A stretch of DNA of 64,000 nt, taken from the NCBI GenBank assembly GCA_031253335.1, contig JAIRWF010000043.1, positions 1 through 64,000 of the forward strand. The letters run 5' to 3'. The stretch comes from Streptococcaceae bacterium. GTDB lineage: Bacteria; Bacillota; Bacilli; Lactobacillales; Streptococcaceae. Positions within the stretch are counted from its first letter, which is position 1; each line of letters starts with the position of its first letter. Shown here piece by piece: positions 55,494-64,000 of the stretch. The notes under the pieces were generated by a model that ran no database searches, was not told the origin of the DNA, and saw nothing but the letters and a program-made list of their open reading frames with translations. Made by a program: the position numbers and the translations under genes.

Positions 55494-56452
55494 TGTCCAC
55501 TCTCCTCTTCACTGTTAAAGTCATACTCCTCGTCCGCATGCTGTGCCAAGCGCGCTGCATCAAAAGGCGTCTCCTGATAAACCGCATAATTCAGCCAATT
55601 TGCAAAAAACAAATGCGACGATGACGCCCAAGTCATCGCAGGCCGCTCTTTATCGTCATCCTGAGGAAAATAATCCTCCGGCACATCCGGTGCAAGTCCA
55701 GCCTTCTTATCTCTCGCATACTCCCAAGCAAGCGTCTCGCGATCATACTCCAAATGTCCAAACACATAGATTTCCCGCAAATTCTTCTTCGCAAGAATCG
55801 CCTCCCCCGCGATTTCCGAGCGCGCCAAAAGCTCAAAATCCGCAGGTAATCGCGTTAAATCAGATGCCGTGTATCTGGAATGCGGACAATCAAAGACATC
55901 ATCAAATCCCCGCATCAGTGGATGCTTATCTGCAATGACTTGATGGCGATAGACCCCGACAAGTTTTTTTGGCAAATCTACTTTTCCTATCCCGTAACGC
56001 GAATAAAGCCCAGCCTGCGCCCCCCAGCAAATATGCAGTGTCGAAAACACATGTGTCTTAGACCAGTCCAAGATTTCTTCGAGCTCTTGCCAGTAATCCA
56101 CCGCCTCAAAAGCCATATTCTCCACTGGTGCGCCCGTTACTATCATCCCATCATAAAAACGATCTTTGACCTCTAAGAAAGCCTTGTAGAAGCTATCCAG
56201 ATGATTTTGCGCGACATTGTGCGCCTCATGCGTCGTCATATAAATAAAATCCACCGTAATCTGCAAAGGCGTATTCGACAAAAGCCGCAAAATTTGCGTT
56301 TCCGTGACGAGTTTTCTGGGCATTAAATTAACCACCACTATCGAAAGAGGGCGAATCTGCTGCGTCATGGCACGCTCCGAGTCCATCACAAAAATATTGT
56401 CACGGCGCAGCTCCTCAATCGCAGGCAAATTTTTAACAACCTTGACCGGCAT
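55490..56452 (-). CDS. metA: Homoserine O-acetyltransferase (MetA family)
   Basis: The 320-residue protein has the catalytic Cys in TLHICWGAQAGLYSRYG and the HLEYDRETLAWEY end region. The substrate signature MIVTGAPVENMAFEAVDYW has Glu where succinyl-specific E. coli MetA has Gly, so acetyl-CoA is the likely donor. This fits the acetylhomoserine-using MetY in the window. AAAGGGG precedes the ATG, with a good extended -10 at 56475. No T-box was seen in the short leader. Confidence 0.93.
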   Translation of the reverse strand: MPVKVVKNLPAIEELRRDNIFVMDSERAMTQQIRPLSIVVVNLMPRKLVTETQILRLLSNTPLQITVDFIYMTTHEAHNVAQNHLDSFYKAFLEVKDRFYDGMIVTGAPVENMAFEAVDYWQELEEILDWSKTHVFSTLHICWGAQAGLYSRYGIGKVDLPKKLVGVYRHQVIADKHPLMRGFDDVFDCPHSRYTASDLTRLPADFELLARSEIAGEAILAKKNLREIYVFGHLEYDRETLAWEYARDKKAGLAPDVPEDYFPQDDDKERPAMTWASSSHLFFANWLNYAVYQETPFDAARLAQHADEEYDFNSEEESGQ

Positions 56453-56474
56453 AAAACCCCTTTCGTTTCCACAG

Positions 56475-56483
56475 ATTATAACA
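56475..56483 (-). promoter_or_regulatory. metA promoter, extended -10
   Basis: TG-T-TATAAT lies about 23 bp before the metA start, just after the terminator of the bacteriocin operon. A normal leader with AAAGGGG follows. Confidence 0.6.
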
Positions 56484-56512
56484 TAAAAAGCGCCTCAGCG
56501 GCGCTCTTTTCT
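56484..56512. terminator. Terminator of the bacteriocin operon
   Basis: AGCGCC and GGCGCT stems with T runs on both strands lie between the ABC ATPase gene and metA. Confidence 0.7.
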
Positions 56513-56530
56513 TAAGTTTATTTCGTTAAT

Positions 56531-57166
56531 TTATATTTCTATTGCAAGGTCGCTCTTCTCAACAATTTCTAAATCATGTGTCACAATAACAACTGTTTTC
56601 CCCTCTTCAACCTGCTCTTTCAAAAGTTTTATTATTTTATCTCGATTGTTTTTATCAAGTGAGCCAGTAGGCTCATCCGCCAATATTATTTTACTTTCTT
56701 TAAGCAATGCCCGAGCCACAGCAACTCTTTGCTTTTCTCCCCCCGATAAAGAATATATCTTTGTTCTTAACGAATGATTTAAATGAACTTTCTCGAGCAT
56801 CTCTTTCATTAAAATTCTTTTCTCATGTTGGGTCTTTTTCATGTAATATAACGCAACTGCTAAGTTTTTTTCAATACTTTCATCTTCAACAAGTGCAAAA
56901 TTTTGAAAGAGATACGATATTACTTTTCTTCTAGTTATCAAAGATTGTCTGCTATAGATTTCTGGGGCAAATTCTCCAAACAAATAAAGTTCCCCGTCAT
57001 CATAATCTTCGATTAGTCCCATTATATTTAACAATGTCGATTTACCAGCACCGCTTGGTCCATAAATAGTTACCATTTTATTTTCTGGAACTTCAAGACA
57101 AAAATTCTCAAAAATCGGAAAACCATTATATCCTTTTTCTAAATTTTTTATTTGAATTGCAACCAT
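56531..57166 (-). CDS. ABC transporter ATPase of the lactococcin 972-type cassette
   Basis: The 211-residue ATPase has Walker [21 protein letters not shown], signature IYSLSGGEKQRVAVARALL and Walker B IILADEPTGSLD, in the LolD/MacB-like group used for bacteriocin export or immunity. It starts 2 bp after the DUF1430 gene with AAAGGAG. The gene is AT-rich like the rest of the cassette. Confidence 0.9.
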   Translation of the reverse strand: MVAIQIKNLEKGYNGFPIFENFCLEVPENKMVTIYGPSGAGKSTLLNIMGLIEDYDDGELYLFGEFAPEIYSRQSLITRRKVISYLFQNFALVEDESIEKNLAVALYYMKKTQHEKRILMKEMLEKVHLNHSLRTKIYSLSGGEKQRVAVARALLKESKIILADEPTGSLDKNNRDKIIKLLKEQVEEGKTVVIVTHDLEIVEKSDLAIEI

Positions 57167-57168
57167 TC

Positions 57169-59187
57169 TTATTCTCCTTTCAGCACATCAAGAAATACTC
57201 TTTTTTCTAAACTTCTTAGTAACGTAACAATAATACTTATTTCGATTATTAGATAGATACCAAACAATTCAAAGATACTTGCACTCGCTCCAGTCATCAA
57301 GGAAAATACAAAACAATATATATACTGAACTGCTACAATTATACCCAAATTACGATATGTTCTAAGAGTTGATACCCCTTGAAAACGGAGAATACTAATC
57401 TTTTTGCGATATACCCTAAAGTAGAAGCTTGTTGTAGCAAAAATCATCATTACAAATAATAAGAACGCAAAGATATTTGTAAATATATAATTTGATACGT
57501 CCCCAACAGTAAGCATTACATTTGCGCTAGGTACTTCATTAGCTACAATCAATGATGGTGCAGCTGACGTGCTTGCATCTTTTTGTAACGCCGGCAACAA
57601 CTTTTTGTATGTATTTTCAAGACTCCCTTGGAGTGGAAAAAGCAATGCATAAGGATTCCCTTGATTCAAAAGCATATTAACTGTGTTCTTGCGAATATTA
57701 CTTTTTGTATAAACCGTAGCCACACTTACTTCTTCTGTCATAATTTGGTTCCCTGCCTGTGGAGAGGTAGTTCCTTCATAAAGAGGTATTTTTTGATTTG
57801 GTTTTATCGCAATATAGAGGATTTGCTGCGTATTAAACCCAGAGTTGTTTTCATTAGTAAAGTATTTTTTTATATCTGATAATTTCTCACTTAGTTTACT
57901 GCTATAAAGTACGATTCCTTCTGAGGTATCACTATCCAAATAAATTTTCTTACCAGTACTATCAGTTATTTTCTCATTCTTTAAAAAATTGATGTTCATT
58001 TGTATGTTTTGTCCAAACTCGCTTGTCTGGTTACTATTGACAGACATGACTGCACCCATGTCCTGGCCTTTTTGGAATAAATTCCAGAAATTTGTCATCG
58101 GCACACCATTATCAGAAATATTTCCTAGTACAGTTGGATAAAGTACCCCGTAATTATCAAGGCTGGCATTGTTATTAATCTTTAATGTATTATTGATCAA
58201 GTTCACCGTGTCTAACGTCGTTGAAATACTAATAGTAAATATTAATACCTTGATAACATATAGAAAAATATGACTAAACTTTAAAAAAGATCTATTATTT
58301 ATTTGGTTCGTCAAAGAATGCCGCGATACGAATAATATTGATAGATAATCTATTGCAATTATAACCGCTATAAAAAACGCCCATAAAAATAAATAAAATG
58401 GTTCAATTCCTTTAAAAATGATCAAGCTGCAGAAAATCAAACTAAATAATGCTACTATCGCAAACTCTTTTAAGAAAATTTCTGACACTATTGTTAGTCC
58501 ATCTACTCCGTGTAGTCGATTTATTGCAATTTTTCGATTATTTTCTACTAACCATACAAAGAGAAAAATAACATAAAATATAGATGCTGCAGCAACAAAC
58601 AAATCTAGGCTTGCATTCGTATAAAGAAACTCTACCGGCTGATAGTCTGTTGGCAGATTGATTAAATCATCTCTTTTCAATGATAGACCATAATTCTCGT
58701 TAAGTTTCTTTGCAAGCAAATTTTCAGCATTGCCTGTGTTCACGCCGGATATGAACAAATCTGAATGTATAAATTCCTCTGGCGTAAATGAACTGATATC
58801 ATTTATGGCAAACGAAGTATTTATCCCATGGGACACATATCTTTTATTGCTTCCAACACCCTGTTTTATTTGGTAGAAGGTAATGTCATTCTCCGGATAA
58901 TTAAAATTTATTTTACCTTTTCCATTATTTTTATAACCAATATCTGTCACTCTAAATGTAAAAGGCGTATCTGCAGTTTTAGATACGCCCTGGATAGTTA
59001 TGAGAAATGATTTAAAGTTTTTTTGACTTAAAAGTTGCTCAGGCAAAAAAATTTGTTCCGCATTTTTAGGGTTATATGTTGCCATGATTTGATTATCTAT
59101 AATATTATTATTTATAATATTGGCACCAGAAATACTAATGACTAAAAATAAAGCATATAATACATATTTGATAACTTTATTGGACAT
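57169..59187 (-). CDS. Bacteriocin-associated integral membrane protein (DUF1430)
   Basis: The 672-residue protein has an N-terminal helix, a large extracytoplasmic domain, a central cluster of helices (VAAASIFYVIFLFVWLVE and following), a second soluble domain and C-terminal FtsX-like helices (FLLFVMMIFATTSFYFRVY). This matches DUF1430 permeases found with lactococcin 972-type genes, thought to provide immunity or export with the ATPase. AAGGGG precedes the ATG. Codon use is AT-rich. Confidence 0.85.
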   Translation of the reverse strand: MSNKVIKYVLYALFLVISISGANIINNNIIDNQIMATYNPKNAEQIFLPEQLLSQKNFKSFLITIQGVSKTADTPFTFRVTDIGYKNNGKGKINFNYPENDITFYQIKQGVGSNKRYVSHGINTSFAINDISSFTPEEFIHSDLFISGVNTGNAENLLAKKLNENYGLSLKRDDLINLPTDYQPVEFLYTNASLDLFVAAASIFYVIFLFVWLVENNRKIAINRLHGVDGLTIVSEIFLKEFAIVALFSLIFCSLIIFKGIEPFYLFLWAFFIAVIIAIDYLSILFVSRHSLTNQINNRSFLKFSHIFLYVIKVLIFTISISTTLDTVNLINNTLKINNNASLDNYGVLYPTVLGNISDNGVPMTNFWNLFQKGQDMGAVMSVNSNQTSEFGQNIQMNINFLKNEKITDSTGKKIYLDSDTSEGIVLYSSKLSEKLSDIKKYFTNENNSGFNTQQILYIAIKPNQKIPLYEGTTSPQAGNQIMTEEVSVATVYTKSNIRKNTVNMLLNQGNPYALLFPLQGSLENTYKKLLPALQKDASTSAAPSLIVANEVPSANVMLTVGDVSNYIFTNIFAFLLFVMMIFATTSFYFRVYRKKISILRFQGVSTLRTYRNLGIIVAVQYIYCFVFSLMTGASASIFELFGIYLIIEISIIVTLLRSLEKRVFLDVLKGE

Positions 59188-59205
59188 AGTTCCCCTTTCA
59201 GTATC

Positions 59206-59544
59206 TTAATAATTAAAGTAATCGCTTGCTACGCGAGCTCCGAATGGTCCGTATGCCGATTTGTTTGCATGAGCATTGCGGCCTGCATAACCCCATTTAT
59301 AGCTTCCCTCTCCAGCATATGCATAGCAGCGATGACTGCTCCTCACATAAAAGTAATCAGCAAAAGTCGTCTGACGCCCCCAAGAAGCAAATGGCCAAAT
59401 ATTCGTATAAGTTGTCCAACAGCCGCCATAGACAGCTATGCTATAAGCTGCAGCAGAAGTTGACGGTATCAAAATTACCAAAGCAGCTAATAAGACAGCA
59501 ATTCTTTTTCTTATCTTTTGTTTTCTTTTTCTTGAACTTTTCAT
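59206..59544 (-). CDS. Lactococcin 972-family bacteriocin precursor
   Basis: The precursor of about 112 residues starts MKSSRKRKQKIRKR, a basic Sec signal peptide, then a hydrophobic core (IAVLLAALVILIPSTSAAA). Cleavage after AAA would release a mature peptide of about 79 residues, YSIAVYGGCW to VASDYFNY, rich in Gly, Tyr and Ala with two cysteines (GGCWTTY, SHRCYAY). The end resembles the YYNFW end of lactococcin 972, which binds lipid II and blocks septum formation. GGAG precedes ATG 59544. The gene order bacteriocin-DUF1430-ATPase is the family cassette. The two cysteines and the length are differences from Lcn972. Confidence 0.85.
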   Translation of the reverse strand: MKSSRKRKQKIRKRIAVLLAALVILIPSTSAAAYSIAVYGGCWTTYTNIWPFASWGRQTTFADYFYVRSSHRCYAYAGEGSYKWGYAGRNAHANKSAYGPFGARVASDYFNY

Positions 59545-59617
59545 TTTTTGATTCTCCAATCTTTTTACAATAATACCCTATATATCTCCGTACTATATGT
59601 ACCTTTTAATCACCTCC

Positions 59618-60463
59618 CTAGACCATCTCGCCGATAACAAGGTACTTTTGAGCCATGGCCCGCAAAAACTCTGCATGGTGTCCACTTCCAAGCACAGTAA
59701 AGATATGCATCGCCTCACGAATCTGCGCAAGTCCCTCTCTTGTGCGCGCCAAGTCAAAATGATAGGTATAGCAGCCCTCCAAAAAATAGAGCAAGGCAAG
59801 TGAGAAAAGATCGTCTTTTTTCGTGAATTGCCGCGTATAGTCTAATATCTCACGCGCGCTTTTCTCCTCATCCACGATGATGAGCCCAAAAGCACCCTTG
59901 AGGAAAATCTGCGACACGCGCCTGCCATAGTGAAAAATCTGATTGTGATAAGAAGTGTCATCTTTGATTTTTTCAAAGAGCATCTTGATCTGCCCAGCCG
60001 AAAACTGCGAAATCGTCGCATAAGCGATTGTCAGCTCGTATGTCCCCCAGTCGGAAAGACCCAGAAAATAGCGCATCAGCTGTGTCTGCTCCCCCACGCG
60101 CAGGCTCTTTCCATTGGTCAATTCATTGTAGAGGGCTTGTGCAGCCAAGCGAAAGGTCCAGTCTTTAGAGCCTAAAAGGCGCAAGAGGCCCTCTGCGTCC
60201 AAATGATAAAAGAGTGGGTAGAGCTGCGTGAGCTTCTCGTTGTGCTTGCTCGCTTCAAAGTCGTTGGAAAAACTTTCAAACTCCGCAAGAGACAACTTCA
60301 TTTTGTCAAGCGCATAAACCAGCTTGTCAATCGGCAAGGCGGTCTCGCCCATCTCAAACCTGGAGATCGCTGATTTAGACACACCTGGCTCAAAGCTCAT
60401 GACCTTAAAACCGCGCTGTTTGCGGATTGCGTGGAAAATTTCACCATAATTCTTGTCAATCAT
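59618..60463 (-). CDS. Rgg/GadR/MutR-family transcriptional regulator
   Basis: About 281 residues: an N-terminal XRE helix-turn-helix (IFHAIRKQRGFKVMSFEPGV, SKSAISRFEMGETALPIDKL) and a long C-terminal repeat domain that in Rgg proteins binds signal peptides. ATG 60463 follows AGGAG by 7 nt. It lies 73 bp upstream of the bacteriocin gene, same strand, so it probably controls that gene. No SHP-type hydrophobic pheromone gene was found next to it. Confidence 0.88.
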   Translation of the reverse strand: MIDKNYGEIFHAIRKQRGFKVMSFEPGVSKSAISRFEMGETALPIDKLVYALDKMKLSLAEFESFSNDFEASKHNEKLTQLYPLFYHLDAEGLLRLLGSKDWTFRLAAQALYNELTNGKSLRVGEQTQLMRYFLGLSDWGTYELTIAYATISQFSAGQIKMLFEKIKDDTSYHNQIFHYGRRVSQIFLKGAFGLIIVDEEKSAREILDYTRQFTKKDDLFSLALLYFLEGCYTYHFDLARTREGLAQIREAMHIFTVLGSGHHAEFLRAMAQKYLVIGEMV

Positions 60464-60515
60464 GGGCATTCTCCTGGCTCTTAGCAAGCAAATAACGCGT
60501 GTTTTCTGTCTTCAT
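60456..60515 (-). CDS. Possible 19-residue leader peptide overlapping the rgg start
   Basis: GGAAGGAG is placed 5 nt before ATG 60515, and the frame gives MKTENTRYLLAKSQENAHD, stopping at TGA 60456-60458 inside the rgg start. The rgg ribosome binding site lies within the small frame, so translation of the peptide could open or block it. The peptide is polar and not like an SHP. It follows an extended -10 (TG-C-TAGAAT). Confidence 0.5.
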   Translation of the reverse strand: MKTENTRYLLAKSQENAHD

Positions 60516-60561
60516 GCACTCTCCTTCCTATTTTTTATTCTAGCATAGAAGAGGAGATTAA

Positions 60562-60598
60562 AAAAACGATTCCCGTAAATGGGAACGTTTTTCATTTT
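60562..60598. terminator. Bidirectional terminator between the OYE operon and rgg
   Basis: AACG-TTCCC and GGGAA-TCGTT pair around ATTTAC, with A/T runs on both sides. Confidence 0.75.
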
Positions 60599-60624
60599 TC
60601 ATTAGATAGACTACCTGAAAAAGC

Positions 60625-61731
60625 TTACAGGACTTTCTTCTCGGGAGTTGCATAGCGCTTCTCTAGGTATTTTAGCATGGGATGCGGCATCTCAAGGTCG
60701 TAAATTGCCTCCCCAAAAGGCTTTGTGACAAAGTCATCTTGACCAGCGAGGAGCTTTTCTGCAAAATTAGGTTCGACAAGATTCTGCTGTCCAATAGCGA
60801 CAAGCTCTGCATTTTCAAGGACTGCAGCTGCTTCTGCGCGCGTGCGTACCCCACCGACGGCAATCAGTGGGAGATTTGAGCCAGAAAGAGCTTCGTGCAG
60901 ATAGACGAGAGTTGGCTTTTCTGAGTAATTTTCGGAGTTGGCCTTTCTCGCATAGTGTTTGAGTGAGACATGCAGGTAGTCAAGCGGTAATTTTTTGAGC
61001 TCCTCAAGGAGTGCCAAGGTGTCTTCAAGCCTTATCCCAGGATCTGTTCCTTCGACGGGTGAAAAACGATAGCCGATCGCAAAAGGGCTTGTGGCCGTTT
61101 TAACTTCTGTGAAGACGCGCTCCAGTACAGCAAGCGGGAAAACCATCCGTTTGGCAAGACTACCGCCCCATTTGTCTGTCCGACGGTTGCTATGAGGACT
61201 GAAAAACTGGTGAATGAGATACATATTGGCGCCATGCACTTCTACACCATCAAAACCTGCCACAATCGCACGACGTGTTGCTGCACCGAAAGCCTCAATG
61301 ATTTCCAAAATCTCAGCTTCTGTGAGCTCGCGTGGCGTCTCAAAACCGTCACCTTCTGCGGCGACTGCAGATGCAGAGACGACTTGTTCGCCGATGGTCT
61401 TCTCACTCGTCATCCGACCGGCATGGAAAATCTGGAGAATCGCCTTTGCCCCGCCTTCGTGAATCGCATCTGCCACCCGTGCAAGACCTGGAATCATATC
61501 GTCTGATGCGACTGAAAGTTCTCCTGGCCAGCCTTTCCCGTTGGGGGTGACATTGGCAGTCCCTGTAATCACAAGTCCTGAGCCCTGTGAGAGTCTCTTG
61601 TAGTGTGCGACCTCTTCTTGCGTAATGGCACCATCATGAAAGCTCAGAACAACTGTCATCGGTGGAACAACGAGTCGGTTTTTGAGTGCGAGACCTGACT
61701 TTAAGGTTAATGGTTCGTTGAAATTAGGCAT
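60625..61731 (-). CDS. Old yellow enzyme family NADH:flavin oxidoreductase
   Basis: The 368-residue TIM-barrel flavoprotein has HGANMYLIHQFFSPHSNRRT with the family His/Tyr substrate region and ALLEELKKLPLDYLHVSLKH. It reduces activated C=C bonds; the substrate is unknown. AAAGGAG precedes the ATG. It is the last gene of a run that includes proC and an epimerase. Confidence 0.88.
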   Translation of the reverse strand: MPNFNEPLTLKSGLALKNRLVVPPMTVVLSFHDGAITQEEVAHYKRLSQGSGLVITGTANVTPNGKGWPGELSVASDDMIPGLARVADAIHEGGAKAILQIFHAGRMTSEKTIGEQVVSASAVAAEGDGFETPRELTEAEILEIIEAFGAATRRAIVAGFDGVEVHGANMYLIHQFFSPHSNRRTDKWGGSLAKRMVFPLAVLERVFTEVKTATSPFAIGYRFSPVEGTDPGIRLEDTLALLEELKKLPLDYLHVSLKHYARKANSENYSEKPTLVYLHEALSGSNLPLIAVGGVRTRAEAAAVLENAELVAIGQQNLVEPNFAEKLLAGQDDFVTKPFGEAIYDLEMPHPMLKYLEKRYATPEKKVL

Positions 61732-61742
61732 GGCTTCTCCTT

Positions 61743-62633
61743 TTAGTTGATTTCAATCGTGTAGGAGGCGTAGAAATTAACGCCTGGTGCGAGCTGGATA
61801 ATCCCGATTTTTTGCGTAAAATCGCCTTCCGTGAAGCGATCATCAGCAATTCCCGCCCATGGCTCGATGCAGACGAAAGGACCCTCTTTTGGATAGGGAC
61901 TCCAGAGTCCGACGTATGGCATGCCATCCCAGCTCACCTTGACACTGTGCTTGTCTTTGCTGTTTGTGAGCGTGATACTATCGCCTGGGTGCGTATTGTA
62001 AATAAGTGCATCATGATCAAAGAGCTCGTGGTTGAGAGGGAGATCTGTGACGATGACCTCTTTTCCTGCATGAAAGTCCACAAGTCCCGTCTCAGGGCTC
62101 AGTGGAAAGGCCATGCGGTGAATAGGATTATCAAAAGTCAGCTTGTAGTCAGTGAACTCACCTGTTTCAAGCGGCACTTGAAAAGCAGGGTGCGCTCCAA
62201 CGCTGAAATAAAGCGGGTTTTTGGAATCGGGATTAGTGACGAGATAGCCGACTGTGATGCGATTTTCCTCTAGCTGATAATAAACGCGGAATTTAAAGGC
62301 AAAGGGGTAAATTTTTTTCGTCACAGCATTATCTGTCAACTCATAGATGAGCTGCTGGCCTTGGATTTCTTCGTCTGGATCATTTGGGATGAGTTTAAAG
62401 CCAATATCGCGTGCGAAACCATGCCCACCCATTCCGTATTCTTGACCTTGATAGCTAAATTTATTGCCTTTGAGCTTGCCGACAATCGGGAAAAGATGCG
62501 GTGCGTGCCGTGCCCAGATGTCGGGGTCGGCTTGCCAGAGGTACTCAAGCCCGTCTTTTTGGATGGAGTGCATTTCGGCGCCGAGGCTGTCGATTTCGAC
62601 CTTGAGTTGGTCGTTTTGGAGAGTAGTTTTCAT
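61743..62633 (-). CDS. LacX-type aldose 1-epimerase family protein
   Basis: The 296-residue protein belongs to the galactose mutarotase superfamily (FSVGAHPAFQVPL, WDGMPYVGLWSPYPKEGPFV, CIEPWAGIADD) as in LacX. It would interconvert alpha and beta forms of a sugar or hexose-6-phosphate. AAAGGA precedes the ATG. Confidence 0.85.
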   Translation of the reverse strand: MKTTLQNDQLKVEIDSLGAEMHSIQKDGLEYLWQADPDIWARHAPHLFPIVGKLKGNKFSYQGQEYGMGGHGFARDIGFKLIPNDPDEEIQGQQLIYELTDNAVTKKIYPFAFKFRVYYQLEENRITVGYLVTNPDSKNPLYFSVGAHPAFQVPLETGEFTDYKLTFDNPIHRMAFPLSPETGLVDFHAGKEVIVTDLPLNHELFDHDALIYNTHPGDSITLTNSKDKHSVKVSWDGMPYVGLWSPYPKEGPFVCIEPWAGIADDRFTEGDFTQKIGIIQLAPGVNFYASYTIEIN

Positions 62634-62659
62634 GATATTCCTTTCTGAGTGAGGTTTAG

Positions 62660-63403
62660 TTAGGCTTCAAATTCTTGTGTCATTTCCTTGGCACGAGCGG
62701 TGCATGCGTTCATAGCTTCTGCGATAAGGTCTGGGAAGTGTTTTTCTGTGAGGACATTGACGGCTTCAATCGTGGTGCCGCCTTTGGAGCAGACGCGCTC
62801 ACGGAGGGAGGCTGGGCTATCGTTTGAAGCGAGGACCATTTTCGCGGTTCCAAGAAGGGTTTGTGCAGCCATCTTGATAGCTATATCACGCGAAATACCA
62901 TCTTTGCTGCTGGCATCTGCCATGGCTTCAATCAGGTAATAGACATAGGCGGGTGAGCTTCCAGAGAGTGCAATCGTTGCATCCATTTGGCTCTCGGGAA
63001 AGTCATAGACAGTAGAGAAGCTCGCAAGGAGTTCTTTGACCTGCGTGTACTCAGCATCTGTGACTTTGTCATTTTTGCAAACGGCGGTCACACCTTCTCC
63101 TACGAGGGCTGGGGTGTTGGGCATCGTGCGGATGACTTTGTTCTCGGGGAAGTTTGACGTGGCGACGCCAGGCGACATGGTCACAAGGAGCTTGTCTTTT
63201 GGAATTGTCAAATTTGACAAGGCTTGATTGATGATTTGAGGCTTGATAGCAAGAAAAATAATGTCCGCAAAGTCAATGATAGCCTGATTGCCAGCGTCTG
63301 TATGGCTCGTTTGGATGTCATCAGATTTGACAAGTCCTGAGGCTGTGATGCCTGCAATCATTGCTTTTGCCATGTTGCCATGGCCGATAAATCCTAATTT
63401 CAT
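62660..63403 (-). CDS. proC: Pyrroline-5-carboxylate reductase
   Basis: The 247-residue enzyme makes proline from P5C with NAD(P)H. It has the start MKLGFIGHGNMAKAMIAGI, VIRTMPNTPALVGEGVTAVC and SGSSPAYVYYLIEAMADAS. The end (LRERVCSKGGTTIEAVNVL) is normal and the length is slightly short for the family. ATG overlaps the proA stop (ATGA). One TGTCAAATTTGACA copy is inside, encoding SNLT. Confidence 0.95.
   Translation of the reverse strand: MKLGFIGHGNMAKAMIAGITASGLVKSDDIQTSHTDAGNQAIIDFADIIFLAIKPQIINQALSNLTIPKDKLLVTMSPGVATSNFPENKVIRTMPNTPALVGEGVTAVCKNDKVTDAEYTQVKELLASFSTVYDFPESQMDATIALSGSSPAYVYYLIEAMADASSKDGISRDIAIKMAAQTLLGTAKMVLASNDSPASLRERVCSKGGTTIEAVNVLTEKHFPDLIAEAMNACTARAKEMTQEFEA
63206..63219. 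repeat. TGTCAAATTTGACA copy in proC
   Basis: Exact 14-mer in proC; a near-copy TGTCAGATTTGACA lies at 63673-63686 in proA. Confidence 0.8.
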
Positions 63404-64000
63404 GCACGTACCTGCCCTTCTCCTTGGATTAAATATTTGTAAGTGGTCATTTCCGCAAGCCCCATGGGACCTCTTGCATGGAGTTTCTGGGTAGAAATCC
63501 CAATTTCCGCACCGAAGCCGAATTCAAAGCCATCTGTGAAGCGTGTCGAGGCGTTCGCCACGATGACGGCTGAGTCAATGCGTCTTTGGAAGTCTTCAAT
63601 ATGCGTTTCGTCAGAGCTGACAATACATTCGGTATGGTGCGTTGAGTGATTATTGATGAAGGCAATCGCTTCTGTCAGATTTGACACGACCTTGATGTTA
63701 AGGATGAGGGCGTTGTACTCTGTATGGAAGTCCTCATCAGAGGCGAGCTGACAGGAAATAATTTTTTGTGCAGTAGCATCACCGCGCAATTCAATGCCTT
63801 GATTTTCCAAACGTGGGAGAAATGCTGCAGCAACGGCTTCATGTACGACGAGGGTCTCTGCCGAATTACAAACGCTGGGACGCTGGGTCTTACTATTAAT
63901 CAAAATATCAAACGCCTTGTCCAAATCAGCAGTCTCATCGACATAAACGTGGCAAATCCCTGAACCCGTCTCAATCACGGGTACCGTCGCATGCTCCACG
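63400..64000 (-). CDS. proA: Glutamate-5-semialdehyde dehydrogenase (partial)
   Basis: The C-terminal half, truncated by the window edge. The catalytic Cys lies in TQRPSVCNSAETLVV and the end HARGPMGLAEMTTYKYLIQG is typical of ProA. It makes glutamate-5-semialdehyde for ProC. The true start lies beyond 64000, and proB is expected upstream. Confidence 0.93.
   Translation of the reverse strand, partial: VEHATVPVIETGSGICHVYVDETADLDKAFDILINSKTQRPSVCNSAETLVVHEAVAAAFLPRLENQGIELRGDATAQKIISCQLASDEDFHTEYNALILNIKVVSNLTEAIAFINNHSTHHTECIVSSDETHIEDFQRRIDSAVIVANASTRFTDGFEFGFGAEIGISTQKLHARGPMGLAEMTTYKYLIQGEGQVRA

Noticed and set aside
56453..56530. Met-specific regulator site or T-box before metA
   Set aside because: The short leader holds a terminator and a promoter only; no T-box core or other met motif is visible.

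Overview
The window looks like a chromosomal segment of a low- to mid-GC member of the Streptococcaceae, most probably Lactococcus or a close relative. The evidence is gene content and order: macP and a nudix gene between glmU and mtnN; a DUF4651-thioredoxin-ytpR group diverging from pepA; tsaB with two GNAT genes and tsaD; a CopY-type copper operon with TACANNTGTA boxes; an ECF thiamine transporter under a TPP riboswitch; and a lactococcin 972-type bacteriocin cassette. Genus assignment is inference. No insertion sequence, prophage or CRISPR array was seen.

Layout. 1-900: the end of an unknown gene, a ThiI/GroEL chimeric remnant and palindromic repeats. 0.9-7 kb: a TMEM175-type channel, an OsmC protein, then polyphosphate kinase, a phosphofructokinase-like protein, a ParB-like protein and a cation/proton antiporter. 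7-13 kb: an ArsR / HesB-like / RclA-like redox operon, prfA with an FAD oxidoreductase, and a TetR-SDR pair. 13-17.6 kb: copper operon (copY, membrane cupredoxin, DUF2255, cupredoxin, copA) and an aquaglyceroporin. 17.7-21.1 kb: trpS, an HD hydrolase, GDPD, pnuC and an upstream pseudoknotted RNA. 21.2-22.6 kb: an operon of eight tRNA genes and an orphan 5S rRNA. 22.6-32.7 kb: ftsH, proS and an oligopeptide ABC system. 32.8-37.4 kb: a T-box controlled metQ-metN-metI-metY unit. 37.5-42.5 kb: ECF S-components, a DUF805/DUF4190 protein, GT2, ytpR, thioredoxin and DUF4651. 42.6-52.6 kb: mostly conserved housekeeping genes (pepA, uppP, the t6A genes, mtnN-macP-nudix-glmU-upp). 52.7-56.5 kb: a dead GNAT gene and metA-metB/C-patB. 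56.5-60.5 kb: an AT-rich lactococcin 972-like bacteriocin, its ABC transporter and an Rgg-type regulator. 60.6-64 kb: an old yellow enzyme, aldose epimerase, proC and partial proA.

Working together: MetA (acetyl type by its glutamate signature), MetB/C, PatB and MetY with MetQNI form a methionine/cysteine supply system split over two loci. The bacteriocin, transporter and Rgg genes form one module.

Four signals stand out. (1) At least eleven genes have a -10 hexamer, often an extended TGnTATAAT, exactly 6 nt before the start codon and no Shine-Dalgarno sequence, which predicts widespread leaderless mRNAs. (2) The 14-bp palindrome TGTCAAATTTGACA occurs eleven times exactly, mostly inside coding sequence, and eight copies are in methionine/cysteine loci. 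(3) A roughly 170-nt RNA with its own promoter, a possible 6-bp pseudoknot and a terminator lies just upstream of pnuC. (4) ppk appears to start with ACG behind a good ribosome binding site.
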